The notes under the pieces: generated by a model
Told to the model about the DNA's origin: nothing
Databases searched by the model: none
Seen by the model: only the letters and a program-made list of their open reading frames with translations
Position numbers and translations under genes: made by a program
Shown: piece by piece, positions 10,998 through 19,871 of the stretch
How positions within the stretch are numbered: position 1 is the stretch's first letter
How the letters are laid out: the number at the start of each line of letters is the position of its first letter
Origin: an uncultured Porphyromonadaceae bacterium
GTDB taxonomy: Bacteria > Bacteroidota > Bacteroidia > Bacteroidales > Muribaculaceae
Direction: 5' to 3'
Length of the DNA: 64,000 bases
Assembly: GCA_947567425.1 (NCBI GenBank)
Contig: CANOLV010000015.1
Span: 1-64,000, forward strand

Positions 10998-12098
10998 ATG
11001 TCTGCGACCCGTCCATATACATTTGACCGTGTGGTGCGAATCCTTGCATCGCTTATTGTCGTGGCGGCACTGATATGGCTGATCAACATTTTAAAAGATG
11101 TGCTTCTGCCTTTCTGCGTGGCATGTCTAATAGCATATCTTCTTGAACCGTTGGTCGAATACCAGCAGAAGTTCCTGCATTTAAAGGGGCGGTTCATCGC
11201 CATAGTACTGACTTTGCTTGAGGTGACCTGCATAATCGGAGCTTTGTGCTATTTCTTCATACCATCAGCCATCAACGAACTTGAACAGCTCGACAATATG
11301 GTGAAAAACTCCAAGGATGTCACGTCGCCCTTGCTCCCGACCGAAGTACAGGATTATCTGAGAAATCTCGTAAGCTCGGAAAGTATTTCAGATTTTCTAA
11401 GCGGCAGCCATCTGGAGACTATCCTCGACAAGAGCACATCCTTGCTCACCACTGTTATCGACTTCCTCCTGCACACCCTCGAATGGCTTCTCACATTTAT
11501 TTATGTGATATTCATATTGATGGACTACGACAGATTGATGAAAGGATTCCGCATGCTGGTGCCTCCGAAATTCCGTCCGATAGCTTTCCGTGTCGGCAAA
11601 GATATAAAAAACAGCATGAACCGGTATTTCCGCGGACAGTCGTTGATAGCGATGTGCGCGGCCGTGTTCTACTGCATCGGATTCTCCATGGCAGGATTGC
11701 CCATGGCCATAATACTCGGCATAATAGTCGGAATACTCTACCTTATACCATATTTTCAATACGTCACGTTGATTCCTGTCGTGATCCTTTGCTTCATCAG
11801 CTCCTTAAGCGGAGAAGTCGGATTTTGGTCGGAATTGGGCAAATGCATACTTGTCTACGTAGTGAGCCAATGCATCTGCGATTATGTCCTCACGCCTAAA
11901 ATCATGGGAAAGGCTTTAGGGTTAAATCCCGCCATAATACTCCTGTCGCTGTCGGTATGGGGCACTTTGCTCGGCATCATAGGAATGATCATCGCACTGC
12001 CGCTTACCACTCTGCTTCTGGCTTATTACGAAGAATACGTCATCAAAAAGCCGGCCGTCGACAGACCGATTATCGACAAACCCACAACCGGCACCTGA
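10998..12098 (+). CDS. AI-2E family (PerM/TqsA-like) membrane transporter
   Basis: 366 aa from the ATG at 10998; a TTG at 10989 would add three residues and is less likely. About seven or eight hydrophobic helices fit the UPF0118/AI-2E transporter family, including a paired N-terminal hairpin, a soluble segment around residues 75-150 and a C-terminal block with the family signature PKIMGKALGLNP. Members include autoinducer exporters and Na+/H+ antiporters, so the substrate is open. Confidence 0.9.
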   Translation: MSATRPYTFDRVVRILASLIVVAALIWLINILKDVLLPFCVACLIAYLLEPLVEYQQKFLHLKGRFIAIVLTLLEVTCIIGALCYFFIPSAINELEQLDNMVKNSKDVTSPLLPTEVQDYLRNLVSSESISDFLSGSHLETILDKSTSLLTTVIDFLLHTLEWLLTFIYVIFILMDYDRLMKGFRMLVPPKFRPIAFRVGKDIKNSMNRYFRGQSLIAMCAAVFYCIGFSMAGLPMAIILGIIVGILYLIPYFQYVTLIPVVILCFISSLSGEVGFWSELGKCILVYVVSQCICDYVLTPKIMGKALGLNPAIILLSLSVWGTLLGIIGMIIALPLTTLLLAYYEEYVIKKPAVDRPIIDKPTTGT

Positions 12099-12142
12099 CA
12101 ACTTTTCCCGCCTGACATAGTGCAGTTACGGCACAAATAAGG

Positions 12143-12150
12143 TACTTTTG
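12143..12150 (+). promoter_or_regulatory. Candidate -7 box directly before the resB-like start
   Basis: TACTTTTG matches TAnnTTTG and ends only 4 nt before the ATG at 12155, so a transcript from it would be leaderless or nearly so. No convincing -33 box. Confidence 0.35.
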
Positions 12151-12154
12151 CATC

Positions 12155-13087
12155 ATGTTACCTGACAGACGGACATCCGCCCCAAAAGTGTCACCACTTA
12201 ATAGATATCGGGGAATATTGACAGGGACGGCACTCAGCCTCATCCCTATATTATCCGGAATCCTTTTGCAATGGATCGCCGGGCCCTTTGACTGGAACCG
12301 CACGGGTTATCCGGTCAACGTAATAGCAGGCATAGCATTCATATTGGTGTTATATATGGTCCATCTGATGAAATCCAAGGTTAAGATTCTGTCAAAAGCC
12401 ATATCATGCCATACTGCCGTACCGGCCATCGGAGCCGCTATGTTTATGACTTTGGCTCTTGGATGCATAGGACAAGAACCGGAATCACCGACCAGCTTAT
12501 GGCAGAATCTGCTGTCGTCCTGGCCTTTTATCCTATCCTACTCCTGGATGACGGCAATACTGGGTCTGACTGCTATAAACGACATGCTTTCTTTCAAATT
12601 CAGAAAATCGGCCTCGACACTCTGCCACGTAGGCCTGTTCATGGCGCTTACATGCGGTGCGCTTGGAGTGGCCGACATCCGGACGCTGACAATGACCGTA
12701 CATCATGGTACTGCCGAATGGCAAGCGCATGACCACGGCGGGCACCTGACGACACTGCCGTGCGGCATCGAACTGGAAAGCATCACCGCCGACAGCAGCC
12801 AGGAAACTATGCCGGGCACAGTCTCCGTCATACTGTCCATACATTCTCCCCATACCGGCACAGAACGGACGACCGTAAAAATAAACAGCCCTGCCAAAAC
12901 CGACAGATGGACCATATACCTGTCTGACTATGACAACCGCCACGGTCCGGCACATCTGCCCATGGCCACGCTCACACTCGTGTCAGATCCATGGCTTCCA
13001 GGAGTCTATTGCGGGATAATACTGCTGGCATTAGGTTCAGTATGCCTTATATTCACCCCTATGAAGCCCAACCCGCTATCAAAATGA
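12155..13087 (+). CDS. resB: ResB/Ccs1-like cytochrome c assembly protein
   Basis: 310 aa membrane protein with about four or five hydrophobic helices, a periplasmic segment around residues 180-280 and a final helix near the C-terminus. This layout and its 4-nt overlap with a CcsA gene identify it as the ResB-like half of the system II (Ccs) haem-handling synthetase. It acts in the inner membrane in attaching haem to apocytochromes c. It is shorter than many ResB proteins. A -7 box lies directly upstream. Assignment rests on architecture and partnership more than on a clear motif. Confidence 0.75.
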   Translation: MLPDRRTSAPKVSPLNRYRGILTGTALSLIPILSGILLQWIAGPFDWNRTGYPVNVIAGIAFILVLYMVHLMKSKVKILSKAISCHTAVPAIGAAMFMTLALGCIGQEPESPTSLWQNLLSSWPFILSYSWMTAILGLTAINDMLSFKFRKSASTLCHVGLFMALTCGALGVADIRTLTMTVHHGTAEWQAHDHGGHLTTLPCGIELESITADSSQETMPGTVSVILSIHSPHTGTERTTVKINSPAKTDRWTIYLSDYDNRHGPAHLPMATLTLVSDPWLPGVYCGIILLALGSVCLIFTPMKPNPLSK

Positions 13088-13866
13088 ACACCTCCATATT
13101 CTATATATCCTCAGCATGTGCCACGGCATTTTTGGCCACAGGGGCATATTATGGCTATAAGCTATGCGCTAAAAAGGCCATCGTATCGACCCTGGTCGGC
13201 GTCATTATATCCGTAGCCTACATAGGTTGGCTTTGGGTCAGCCTTAAACATCCGCCGTTAAGCACACTGGGCGAGACCCGGCTCCTGTATTCAATGCTGC
13301 TCCCCCTCATAGGGACGATCGTCTACGCACGAAGGTGCTACCGATGGATTTTGCCGTTCACTGCAGTCATGGCATCCGTCTTCACCGCTATATGCATATT
13401 TGATCCTAACATCTTCAGCAAAGGGTTGATGCCGGCACTGCGCAGTCCTTGGTTTGTTCCCCACGTGGCACTCTACATTATAGCATACGCGCTTTCAGGC
13501 ACAGCCACAATGACGGCCATTTACGGCCTATACACCCCAAGTGACACCGAGCGGACAAAATTAACGCACACATGCGACAGCCTCATCCTCACCGGAATAG
13601 CCTGCATGACTTTAGGGATGCTCACAGGAGCACTGTGGGCCAACGACGCCTGGGGCCACTATTGGACATGGGATTCCAAAGAGACCTGGGCAGCTGCCAC
13701 ATGGCTGTCATACATCGTCTACCTTCATCTGCGTCATGGATTTCCCCGCAGCATAAGACCAGCGCTATGGATACTCATAGTCTCGTTCCTACTCCTGCAG
13801 ATGTGCTGGTGGGGCATCAATCTCATACCCGCTTTTAAAGGTAACAGCCTACACCTGTATGGCTGA
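13084..13866 (+). CDS. ccsA: CcsA/ResC-type cytochrome c biogenesis protein
   Basis: 260 aa from the ATG at 13084, which overlaps the resB stop (ATGA); the longer upstream extension runs through resB and is rejected. About eight transmembrane helices. The haem-binding WWD domain is plain: WGHYWTWDSKETWAA. Flanking candidate haem-ligand histidines are in VPHVALYI and HLRHG. With ResB it would carry reduced haem across the inner membrane and ligate it to apocytochrome c at the periplasmic face. Confidence 0.93.
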   Translation: MNTSIFYISSACATAFLATGAYYGYKLCAKKAIVSTLVGVIISVAYIGWLWVSLKHPPLSTLGETRLLYSMLLPLIGTIVYARRCYRWILPFTAVMASVFTAICIFDPNIFSKGLMPALRSPWFVPHVALYIIAYALSGTATMTAIYGLYTPSDTERTKLTHTCDSLILTGIACMTLGMLTGALWANDAWGHYWTWDSKETWAAATWLSYIVYLHLRHGFPRSIRPALWILIVSFLLLQMCWWGINLIPAFKGNSLHLYG

Positions 13867-13888
13867 AATGCCACACACCAAAGCCATA

Positions 13889-14380
13889 TTACATTATCTT
13901 TAGCGCGATAGCCGCACAAGCCTCGGCATCGGCCAGCGCATGATGATGATCGGTCAAGTCGTAGCCGCATTCCAAAGCTACAGTCTGAAGCTGATGGTTA
14001 GGGAGGCGCATACATCTGCGCGATGCGGCGAGAGTACAGAAAAATGTATAGCCGGGATACTCCATGCCATAATGTTCAAACACCGCCTTAAGGCATCCTT
14101 CGTCAAACGGCCTATTGTGGGCAACAAGCGGAAGCCCCTTTATGCGGTCGCGTATCCGGCTCCATACTTCCGGGAATTCCGGTTGGCCGTCTGTGTCGCG
14201 GCGCGTCAGACCATGGACCTGCGTGGTCCAGTATGTATAATAGTTGGGCACCGGACGGATAAGGCTGTAGAATTTATCCACCACCCTGCCATCCCTGACG
14301 ATGACAATGCCGACACTGCAGACGCTTGAACGCTGCCCGTTGGCCGTCTCGAAATCTATCGCGGCAAAATCACGCAACAT
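13889..14380 (-). CDS. DEDDh 3'-5' exonuclease (DnaQ/PolC epsilon-like)
   Basis: 163 aa, the size of a single exonuclease domain. Motifs in order: ExoI FAAIDFETANG (D and E), ExoII AHNRPFDEGCL, and ExoIII HHALADAEAC with the catalytic His and Asp of the DEDDh subgroup. Predicted two-metal 3'-5' exonuclease on DNA or RNA. It stands alone, so proofreading, repair or RNA trimming are all possible. A -7 box TACCTTTG is at 14421-14428 on the minus strand. Confidence 0.9.
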   Translation of the reverse strand: MLRDFAAIDFETANGQRSSVCSVGIVIVRDGRVVDKFYSLIRPVPNYYTYWTTQVHGLTRRDTDGQPEFPEVWSRIRDRIKGLPLVAHNRPFDEGCLKAVFEHYGMEYPGYTFFCTLAASRRCMRLPNHQLQTVALECGYDLTDHHHALADAEACAAIALKIM

Positions 14381-14487
14381 AGCCGATTGACATTATCTTG
14401 AGTTGATTATTAATAATGCACAAAGGTAATACTTGCCGACGGCACCACATTTACATTTCTATTAAATTATCTAAATTCAACCATCCA

Positions 14488-14529
14488 CATGCAGCCCAGG
14501 TCTGCATGCCACGCACAGTGAACTGCATG
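14488..14529 (+). promoter_or_regulatory. Inverted and direct repeats upstream of the FAD oxidase
   Basis: CATGCAG (14488-14494) and CTGCATG (14502-14508) form a palindrome with a 7 bp centre; a second CTGCATG follows at 14523-14529, 21 bp from the first. About 60 bp upstream of the start codon at 14590. Possible dimeric regulator site; no regulator identified. Confidence 0.35.
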
Positions 14530-14589
14530 GCATGATGATTCGTTATAAACAAAAACAGATATGTTTCAACTACACTATTATCAAAGATT

Positions 14590-17373
14590 ATGGATCTGGT
14601 TAACGAACTCCGAACTTTCATAGGCAACGACCGTATTCTGACTTCCGACCTATGGCGCGAAATCTATGCACGCGATGCTTCCTACTTCAGAATACGTCCG
14701 CTTGCAATAGTGCGTCCGCGCAACACATCCGAAATCGGGAAGCTGCTCGACGTGGCCCGACGCAGGAGAATCGGCGTGACATTCCGCACAGGAGGCACCT
14801 CACTCTCAGGCCAAACCGTCAACGACGGCATAATCTGCGAATTGCGTACCGACTGGAAAAATTACGAAATACGCGACAACGGAGGAAAAGTCTGGTTTGA
14901 ACCCGGCATAACCGCCGACCAACTGAATTCATATCTCAGACCTCATCACGCCCACATCGGTCCGGATCCGGCAAGCTCGTCGGCGGCAATGATGGGCGGC
15001 ATCCTGTCAAACAACTCAAGCGGCATGCATGCCGGCGTCGAGCATAATTCCTACCACACTCTAAGCTCAATCGAATTTATGCTTGCCAACGGACACCGCT
15101 ACAACAGCGCGCTCCAAGCCGACCGAAAACGTTTTGTAGAGACAGAAACCACCCTCTGCCAAGGGCTGATGAATATAAGATCACGAATTATTTCCGACAA
15201 TTCAATACGAGAAAAGATCATCCGGAAATACCGCATCAAGAATGTCACAGGTTATGCCATGAACGCATTCGTGGACTTCGACAATCCCATGGACATATTC
15301 ACCCACGTCCTGATCGGCAGCGAGGGCACATTGGCCTACATAATTTCCGGAGAGCTGAACACCCTGCCGTTATACTCCACATACAGCAGCTGTATGCTAT
15401 ACTTTCCCGACGTGACATCGGCGGCGGCATCTGCCGCATGGCTCGGAGAGAAAGGAGCCATCGCTGTCGAACTGATGGACTATGCATCGATAGCAAGTTA
15501 CCTTGGCAAAAAGAATGACATGCCTCCAGGCACCACTGCCATGCTTGTAGACTTCGGCACAGACTCCCCGGAGGAGATGGCCCATCTGTCGTCAACCCTG
15601 ACTCCTGAATTTGAGAAAATCAAGCACTTAAGCCACATGAGCCAGTTTACCCGCACCATCTCCGAACGCGACAGCCTTTGGAAAATGCGCGACGGAATAT
15701 TTCCCTGCGTGGCAGGGGCCCGTACACCTGGGGCCACCGTCATACTCGAAGACGTAGCGGCTCCTGTCGGCGACCTCGACAGACTCGTCGACGGCGTACA
15801 GAAACTATTTAAGGAGCATGGCTACGATGGCGCCATATTCGGCCATGCACGCGACGGCAACATACACCCGATGCTGACTTCGACAATGGACAACGAAAAA
15901 GACACTCTGCGATTCCGCAACTTTATGGACGGACTCGTAACGCACGTCTTATCTCTTGACGGATCATTGAAAGGCGAACACGGAACCGGCAGAGCCATAG
16001 CTCCGTTTGTCGAGAGCGAATGGGGTCCGGAGATATACTGCATGATGAAGGAGCTCAAGCATTTGGCCGATCCCGACGGCATACTGAATCCCGGGGTCAT
16101 CATAAACGATAATCCCGACTGCTTCATAGAGCCTATGAAAAAAATGCCTCTGTTCGGCGAAAAACTGGGCTACGGACAGGCTGACAAATGTATGGAATGT
16201 GGCTATTGCGAACATGTATGTCCGACACGCGACATCACCCTCACCCCGCGACAGCGGCTTCAGGCCCTGCGCGTCATAACCGAGACCGACAGCCAGGAAC
16301 TGAAACGGCAATACCGTTATATCGGCAAAGAGACTTGTTGCAGCGACGGTTCGTGCCAAATGCCATGCCCGATGCAGATATCCACCGCCGAAGTGACCGA
16401 CCGTGTACGCGAGAACACAAACTCCACCCTATTCAAAAATGCCCTCAAAGCAAGCGCCAACAGGTACGGAGAAGTCGAATCGGCCATACGGGGAGTGCTC
16501 AGGATGGCCGTGGCATCCGAAAAAGTCATTTCGCCATATCCACTGATATGGGCCACCGACTTCATGCATAAGATATACAGTCAGGTACCGCACTGGTCAA
16601 AGCACTTTCCATTCCCGGCAAAGCTCCACTGGAATTCCGTAGCGTCGCCCGATTTCATATATTTCCCGGCCTGCGTGACACGCATTTTCGGCGGATCCTC
16701 GTTGGGCAAAGACGACATGGTGACAGTCATAATGCGCCTGGCAGATAAAGCCGGATTGAAAGTATCGCTTCCCAAAGAGATGCACGGACTCTGCTGTTCG
16801 CAGATATGGCAGCATAAAGGAGATCAGGAAGGACGAGTCCTGGCGGCCAACCGCACCGTCGAACGATTCTATAATCTTAGCGATTGTGGACGAATTCCCA
16901 TTTTCTGCGACACGTCGTCATGCACACATACCATGATTACGGGAATGCAGGAAGTACTCTCGCCGGAAAATAAAGAACGTTTCTCACAGCTGAAGATTCT
17001 CGACATAACGGATTGGCTCGAATCGGAAGTCCTGCCAAGGCTGAAAGTGACGTCGCCAAAAAATAGAGTTCTGCTCCATCCCACCTGCGCGTCGCGACTT
17101 CTAAAAAAGCAGGACACATTAATGTCGATAGCACAAAAGTGCGCACGTGAAGCAGTGATTCCGGTCAACTGCCAATGTTGCGGCGCCGCCGGCGACCGTG
17201 GTTTCATATTCCCGGAAGTGGCAAAAAGCGCGACTGAGTATGAACGCCAGGAGATAGCCGACAAGCAGTTTGACGGATGCTATTCACTCGCCCGTACCTG
17301 CGAGATATCGATGATGGGGACCATAGGCCGGCCATACGAATCAATCGTCTACCTTATCGACGAGACTACATAG
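14590..17373 (+). CDS. FAD-linked oxidase/Fe-S/CCG-domain fusion (D-lactate dehydrogenase-like)
   Basis: 927 aa cytoplasmic or membrane-associated flavoprotein. The N-terminal PCMH FAD-binding domain (about 35-265) has RTGGTSLSGQTV and SNNSSGMHAG; an FAD-oxidase C-terminal domain (about 270-515) includes GHARDGNIHP and GEHGTGRAIAP. Then comes a ferredoxin region with CMECGYCEHVCP and a second Cys cluster CCSDGSCQMPCP. The C-terminal third has two CCG-type motifs (CCSQIW; CQCCGAAGD), as in GlpC/LldE. This matches the YdiJ/D-lactate dehydrogenase fusion family that oxidises a 2-hydroxy acid and passes electrons to quinone. The exact substrate is inferred. Confidence 0.9.
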   Translation: MDLVNELRTFIGNDRILTSDLWREIYARDASYFRIRPLAIVRPRNTSEIGKLLDVARRRRIGVTFRTGGTSLSGQTVNDGIICELRTDWKNYEIRDNGGKVWFEPGITADQLNSYLRPHHAHIGPDPASSSAAMMGGILSNNSSGMHAGVEHNSYHTLSSIEFMLANGHRYNSALQADRKRFVETETTLCQGLMNIRSRIISDNSIREKIIRKYRIKNVTGYAMNAFVDFDNPMDIFTHVLIGSEGTLAYIISGELNTLPLYSTYSSCMLYFPDVTSAAASAAWLGEKGAIAVELMDYASIASYLGKKNDMPPGTTAMLVDFGTDSPEEMAHLSSTLTPEFEKIKHLSHMSQFTRTISERDSLWKMRDGIFPCVAGARTPGATVILEDVAAPVGDLDRLVDGVQKLFKEHGYDGAIFGHARDGNIHPMLTSTMDNEKDTLRFRNFMDGLVTHVLSLDGSLKGEHGTGRAIAPFVESEWGPEIYCMMKELKHLADPDGILNPGVIINDNPDCFIEPMKKMPLFGEKLGYGQADKCMECGYCEHVCPTRDITLTPRQRLQALRVITETDSQELKRQYRYIGKETCCSDGSCQMPCPMQISTAEVTDRVRENTNSTLFKNALKASANRYGEVESAIRGVLRMAVASEKVISPYPLIWATDFMHKIYSQVPHWSKHFPFPAKLHWNSVASPDFIYFPACVTRIFGGSSLGKDDMVTVIMRLADKAGLKVSLPKEMHGLCCSQIWQHKGDQEGRVLAANRTVERFYNLSDCGRIPIFCDTSSCTHTMITGMQEVLSPENKERFSQLKILDITDWLESEVLPRLKVTSPKNRVLLHPTCASRLLKKQDTLMSIAQKCAREAVIPVNCQCCGAAGDRGFIFPEVAKSATEYERQEIADKQFDGCYSLARTCEISMMGTIGRPYESIVYLIDETT

Positions 17374-17481
17374 CCGTCAGTATGTCAACGCATTTAATAA
17401 GATATTTAGAAATAAAAACACTAATTTTGCGGTCAGAGAACTGTATATAATCCATAAAAAACAAGAATAGACACAACCGTT

Positions 17482-17892
17482 ATGAATTATACCCCTGAGA
17501 ATATCTCTCATCTGGAGCCGGACGACATCTTCGTATTCGGCAGCAACCTGCAGGGAATGCATTGCGGAGGTGCGGCGCGTGTAGCCCTTCAGAAGTTTGG
17601 AGCCGTCATGGGACAAGGAGTCGGCATCCAGGGCCAGTCATACGCCATACCTACAATGCAGGGAGGAGTCGAGACTATCAAACCATACGTGGATGAACTC
17701 ATTGACTTGGCACGTGAATGGGACCAGAACACATTCTACGTCACACGTATAGGATGCGGGATCGCCGGATTTACCGACGAAGAGATCGCACCGCTTTTCG
17801 ACAAGGCGTACGACCTCTACAATGTCCGCTTGCCCAAATCATTTGCCGACATCATCAGACGTAACCGCGAAAACAAAAAGCCCAAAGACTGA
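17482..17892 (+). CDS. Small macro-like protein (A1S_2505/phage-like family)
   Basis: 136 aa with the motif run FVFGSNLQGMHCGGAA, then SYAIPTMQGG and TRIGCGIAGF. These resemble a compact macro-domain-like fold of a family often called A1S_2505 or phage-related. The glycine-rich loops suggest nucleotide or ADP-ribose binding, but no activity is established. Stands alone with a -7 box candidate TAATTTTG at 17422-17429. Confidence 0.75.
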   Translation: MNYTPENISHLEPDDIFVFGSNLQGMHCGGAARVALQKFGAVMGQGVGIQGQSYAIPTMQGGVETIKPYVDELIDLAREWDQNTFYVTRIGCGIAGFTDEEIAPLFDKAYDLYNVRLPKSFADIIRRNRENKKPKD

Positions 17893-17988
17893 ACCGCACT
17901 TTATGCCGGCATCAACCAGTTTTACGGATATCGATACCCAAATCGCATATCGCAGGCGCGTCGTGTCAATATGTAAGGAATTAAGCGT

Positions 17989-17996
17989 TAACTTTG
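17989..17996 (+). promoter_or_regulatory. Candidate -7 box directly before the AraC start
   Basis: TAACTTTG ends 4 nt before the ATG at 18001, the same spacing as the box before the resB-like gene. A transcript starting about 5 nt downstream would be leaderless. Confidence 0.4.
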
Positions 17997-18000
17997 TGGC

Positions 18001-18906
18001 ATGGAAAATAAAATCACAGTTATTGACTCAATCGATGCCTACAACAAACTGTTCGGGTTAACCACATTCCACCCCCTTGTCTCAGTCATCGACCTGAAAC
18101 AGGCCACCCGCTCAGTGAATCATATCCGCATAAGCTATGGGATATATGCCCTGTTCCTGAAAAACAGTGTCAGCTGCTCCATAAAATACGGACGCAGACA
18201 ATATGATTACCAGGAGGGCACAATAGTAAGTTTTTCTCCAGGTCAAATAATCGATGTGGAGATGATCGACGACGAGCTTGCTCCGGATGTGGTCGGACTT
18301 CTCTTTCATCCGGATCTGATATACGGCACGCCTTTGGCCGACAAAATATCATCGTTCAGCTTCTTCGACTATTCCGAACTGGAATCACTGCACCTGTCCG
18401 AGGCTGAGCGCGCGCAGTTCCTCGACTGTCTTGCAAGAGTTAAGGAAGAGACTATGTACCCGGTAGACAGCCATTCTGCGGCGTTGATAACCGCCAACAT
18501 ACAGGTCCTGCTTGAATATCTGCACAGATTCTATGACCGACAATTCATCACCCGGCATAAAGTCAATTCCGACATAGTGGCGCGATTCGAACGCGAACTA
18601 AAAGCATATTTCCAACAGCCCCCCCAGACTATCCCCAATGTAGCATACTTTGCCGAAAAAGCCAATCTTACTCCGGGATATTTCGGCGATCTCATCCGCA
18701 AAGAGACCGGTTCTACCCCAAAAGATCTGATCACGCTGCACATTGTGTCAGAGGCAAAACGTCGTCTCGCGTCTACCAACGACGACATCAGCATAATAGC
18801 TTACGATCTGGGATTTGAATATCCTGCCCACTTCTCGCGAATGTTCAAACGATCTACCGGACAAAGCCCCACCGACTACCGGATCTCGCTTGCCGAAGCT
18901 AATTAA
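18001..18906 (+). CDS. AraC family transcriptional regulator
   Basis: 301 aa. Residues about 1-190 form an AraC-type N-terminal sensing region with a beta-rich, cupin-like start. The last about 100 residues hold two helix-turn-helix motifs; the family signature is clear in IIAYDLGFEYPAHFSRMFKRSTG followed by SPTDYR. The next gene, a CMD-cupin fusion, starts 46 bp downstream and is its likely target. The track of -7 box to ATG suggests a leaderless mRNA. Confidence 0.9.
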   Translation: MENKITVIDSIDAYNKLFGLTTFHPLVSVIDLKQATRSVNHIRISYGIYALFLKNSVSCSIKYGRRQYDYQEGTIVSFSPGQIIDVEMIDDELAPDVVGLLFHPDLIYGTPLADKISSFSFFDYSELESLHLSEAERAQFLDCLARVKEETMYPVDSHSAALITANIQVLLEYLHRFYDRQFITRHKVNSDIVARFERELKAYFQQPPQTIPNVAYFAEKANLTPGYFGDLIRKETGSTPKDLITLHIVSEAKRRLASTNDDISIIAYDLGFEYPAHFSRMFKRSTGQSPTDYRISLAEAN

Positions 18907-18952
18907 CGTCACCCCCCAATTTATCACATCCACAAAAAACAGCAACAAATCA

Positions 18953-19795
18953 ATGAGACGATTATTCATATCGACAATCATCATAACATCAAGCATAATC
19001 ATGGCTTATACACAAAATCCGACAAAACTGACAGCGGCTCCGACCGAAACAAACCAAACCGCAGGAAGAGCTCAACTTGGAGAGTTCGCACCTAAATTCG
19101 CAGAGTTAAATGACGACATTCTTTTCGGCCAAGTATGGAGCCGGACCGACAAACTGGCGCTTCGCGACCGCAGCATAGTTACAGTCACCGCCCTCGTGGC
19201 CAGTGGCATCATCGACCAATCACTGACATTTCATCTCCAGGAAGCGAAGAAAAACGGCATCACGCGCACCGAAATCGCAGAAATTCTCACACAGGTGGCT
19301 TTCTATGCCGGTTGGCCTAAAACCTGGGGAGCGTTCCGCCAGGCCAAAGAAGTCTGGGCAGACTCCACGGATGCCTCCGATGCCCGCCAACGTTTTGAAC
19401 AGGAACTGATGTTCCCTATCGGAGAACCTAACACCGCCTACGCAAAGTACTTCATCGGCAATAGTTATCTCGCCCCCATCTCAACCGAACAAATCAAGTT
19501 CTTCAATGTCACCTTTGAACCGCGATGCCGCAACAATTGGCATATACACCATGCCACTAAGGGTGGAGGACAGATGCTTGTAGGCGTCGGTGGCCGAGGA
19601 TGGTATCAGGAGGAAGGCAAGAACCCCGTAGAAATTCTTCCCGGCACCGTAATCCATATACCCGCCAATGTGAAGCACTGGCATGGAGCCGCGGCCGACA
19701 GCTGGTTTTCGCATCTTGCATTCGAACTGAATGGAGAAAACACGAGCAATGAATGGTGCGAACCCGTATCTGACGAAGAGTACGACAAACTATAA
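18953..19795 (+). CDS. Exported carboxymuconolactone decarboxylase-cupin fusion
   Basis: 280 aa from the ATG at 18953, which gives a signal peptide (MRRLFISTIIITSSIIMAYTQ region). An upstream in-frame start inside the AraC gene is rejected. Residues about 45-140 are a CMD/AhpD-like domain (RDRSIVTVTALVASG; FYAGWPKTW), but without a CxxC pair. Residues about 160-270 are a cupin with WHIHHATKGGG and a second-motif histidine in VKHWHG. Such fusions are common in Bacteroidota beside AraC genes; proposed roles include oxidative or xenobiotic stress. Function inferred only. Confidence 0.85.
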   Translation: MRRLFISTIIITSSIIMAYTQNPTKLTAAPTETNQTAGRAQLGEFAPKFAELNDDILFGQVWSRTDKLALRDRSIVTVTALVASGIIDQSLTFHLQEAKKNGITRTEIAEILTQVAFYAGWPKTWGAFRQAKEVWADSTDASDARQRFEQELMFPIGEPNTAYAKYFIGNSYLAPISTEQIKFFNVTFEPRCRNNWHIHHATKGGGQMLVGVGGRGWYQEEGKNPVEILPGTVIHIPANVKHWHGAAADSWFSHLAFELNGENTSNEWCEPVSDEEYDKL

Positions 19796-19828
19796 CTGCA
19801 ACATATACGGAAGAACAAATAAAAGCAT

Positions 19829-19836
19829 TAAATTTG
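19829..19836 (+). promoter_or_regulatory. Candidate -7 box of the M50 gene
   Basis: TAAATTTG, 35 nt before the ATG at 19872; no clear -33 box. Confidence 0.45.
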
Positions 19837-19871
19837 CAATAAAAAAGTGCTTTACTTAGAGTGTGCTTTGG

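Noticed and set aside
12991-13083. Upstream extension of the CcsA gene
   Set aside because: The extra 31 codons overlap resB in another frame; the ATG at 13084 gives a normal membrane N-terminus and a typical 4-nt overlap.
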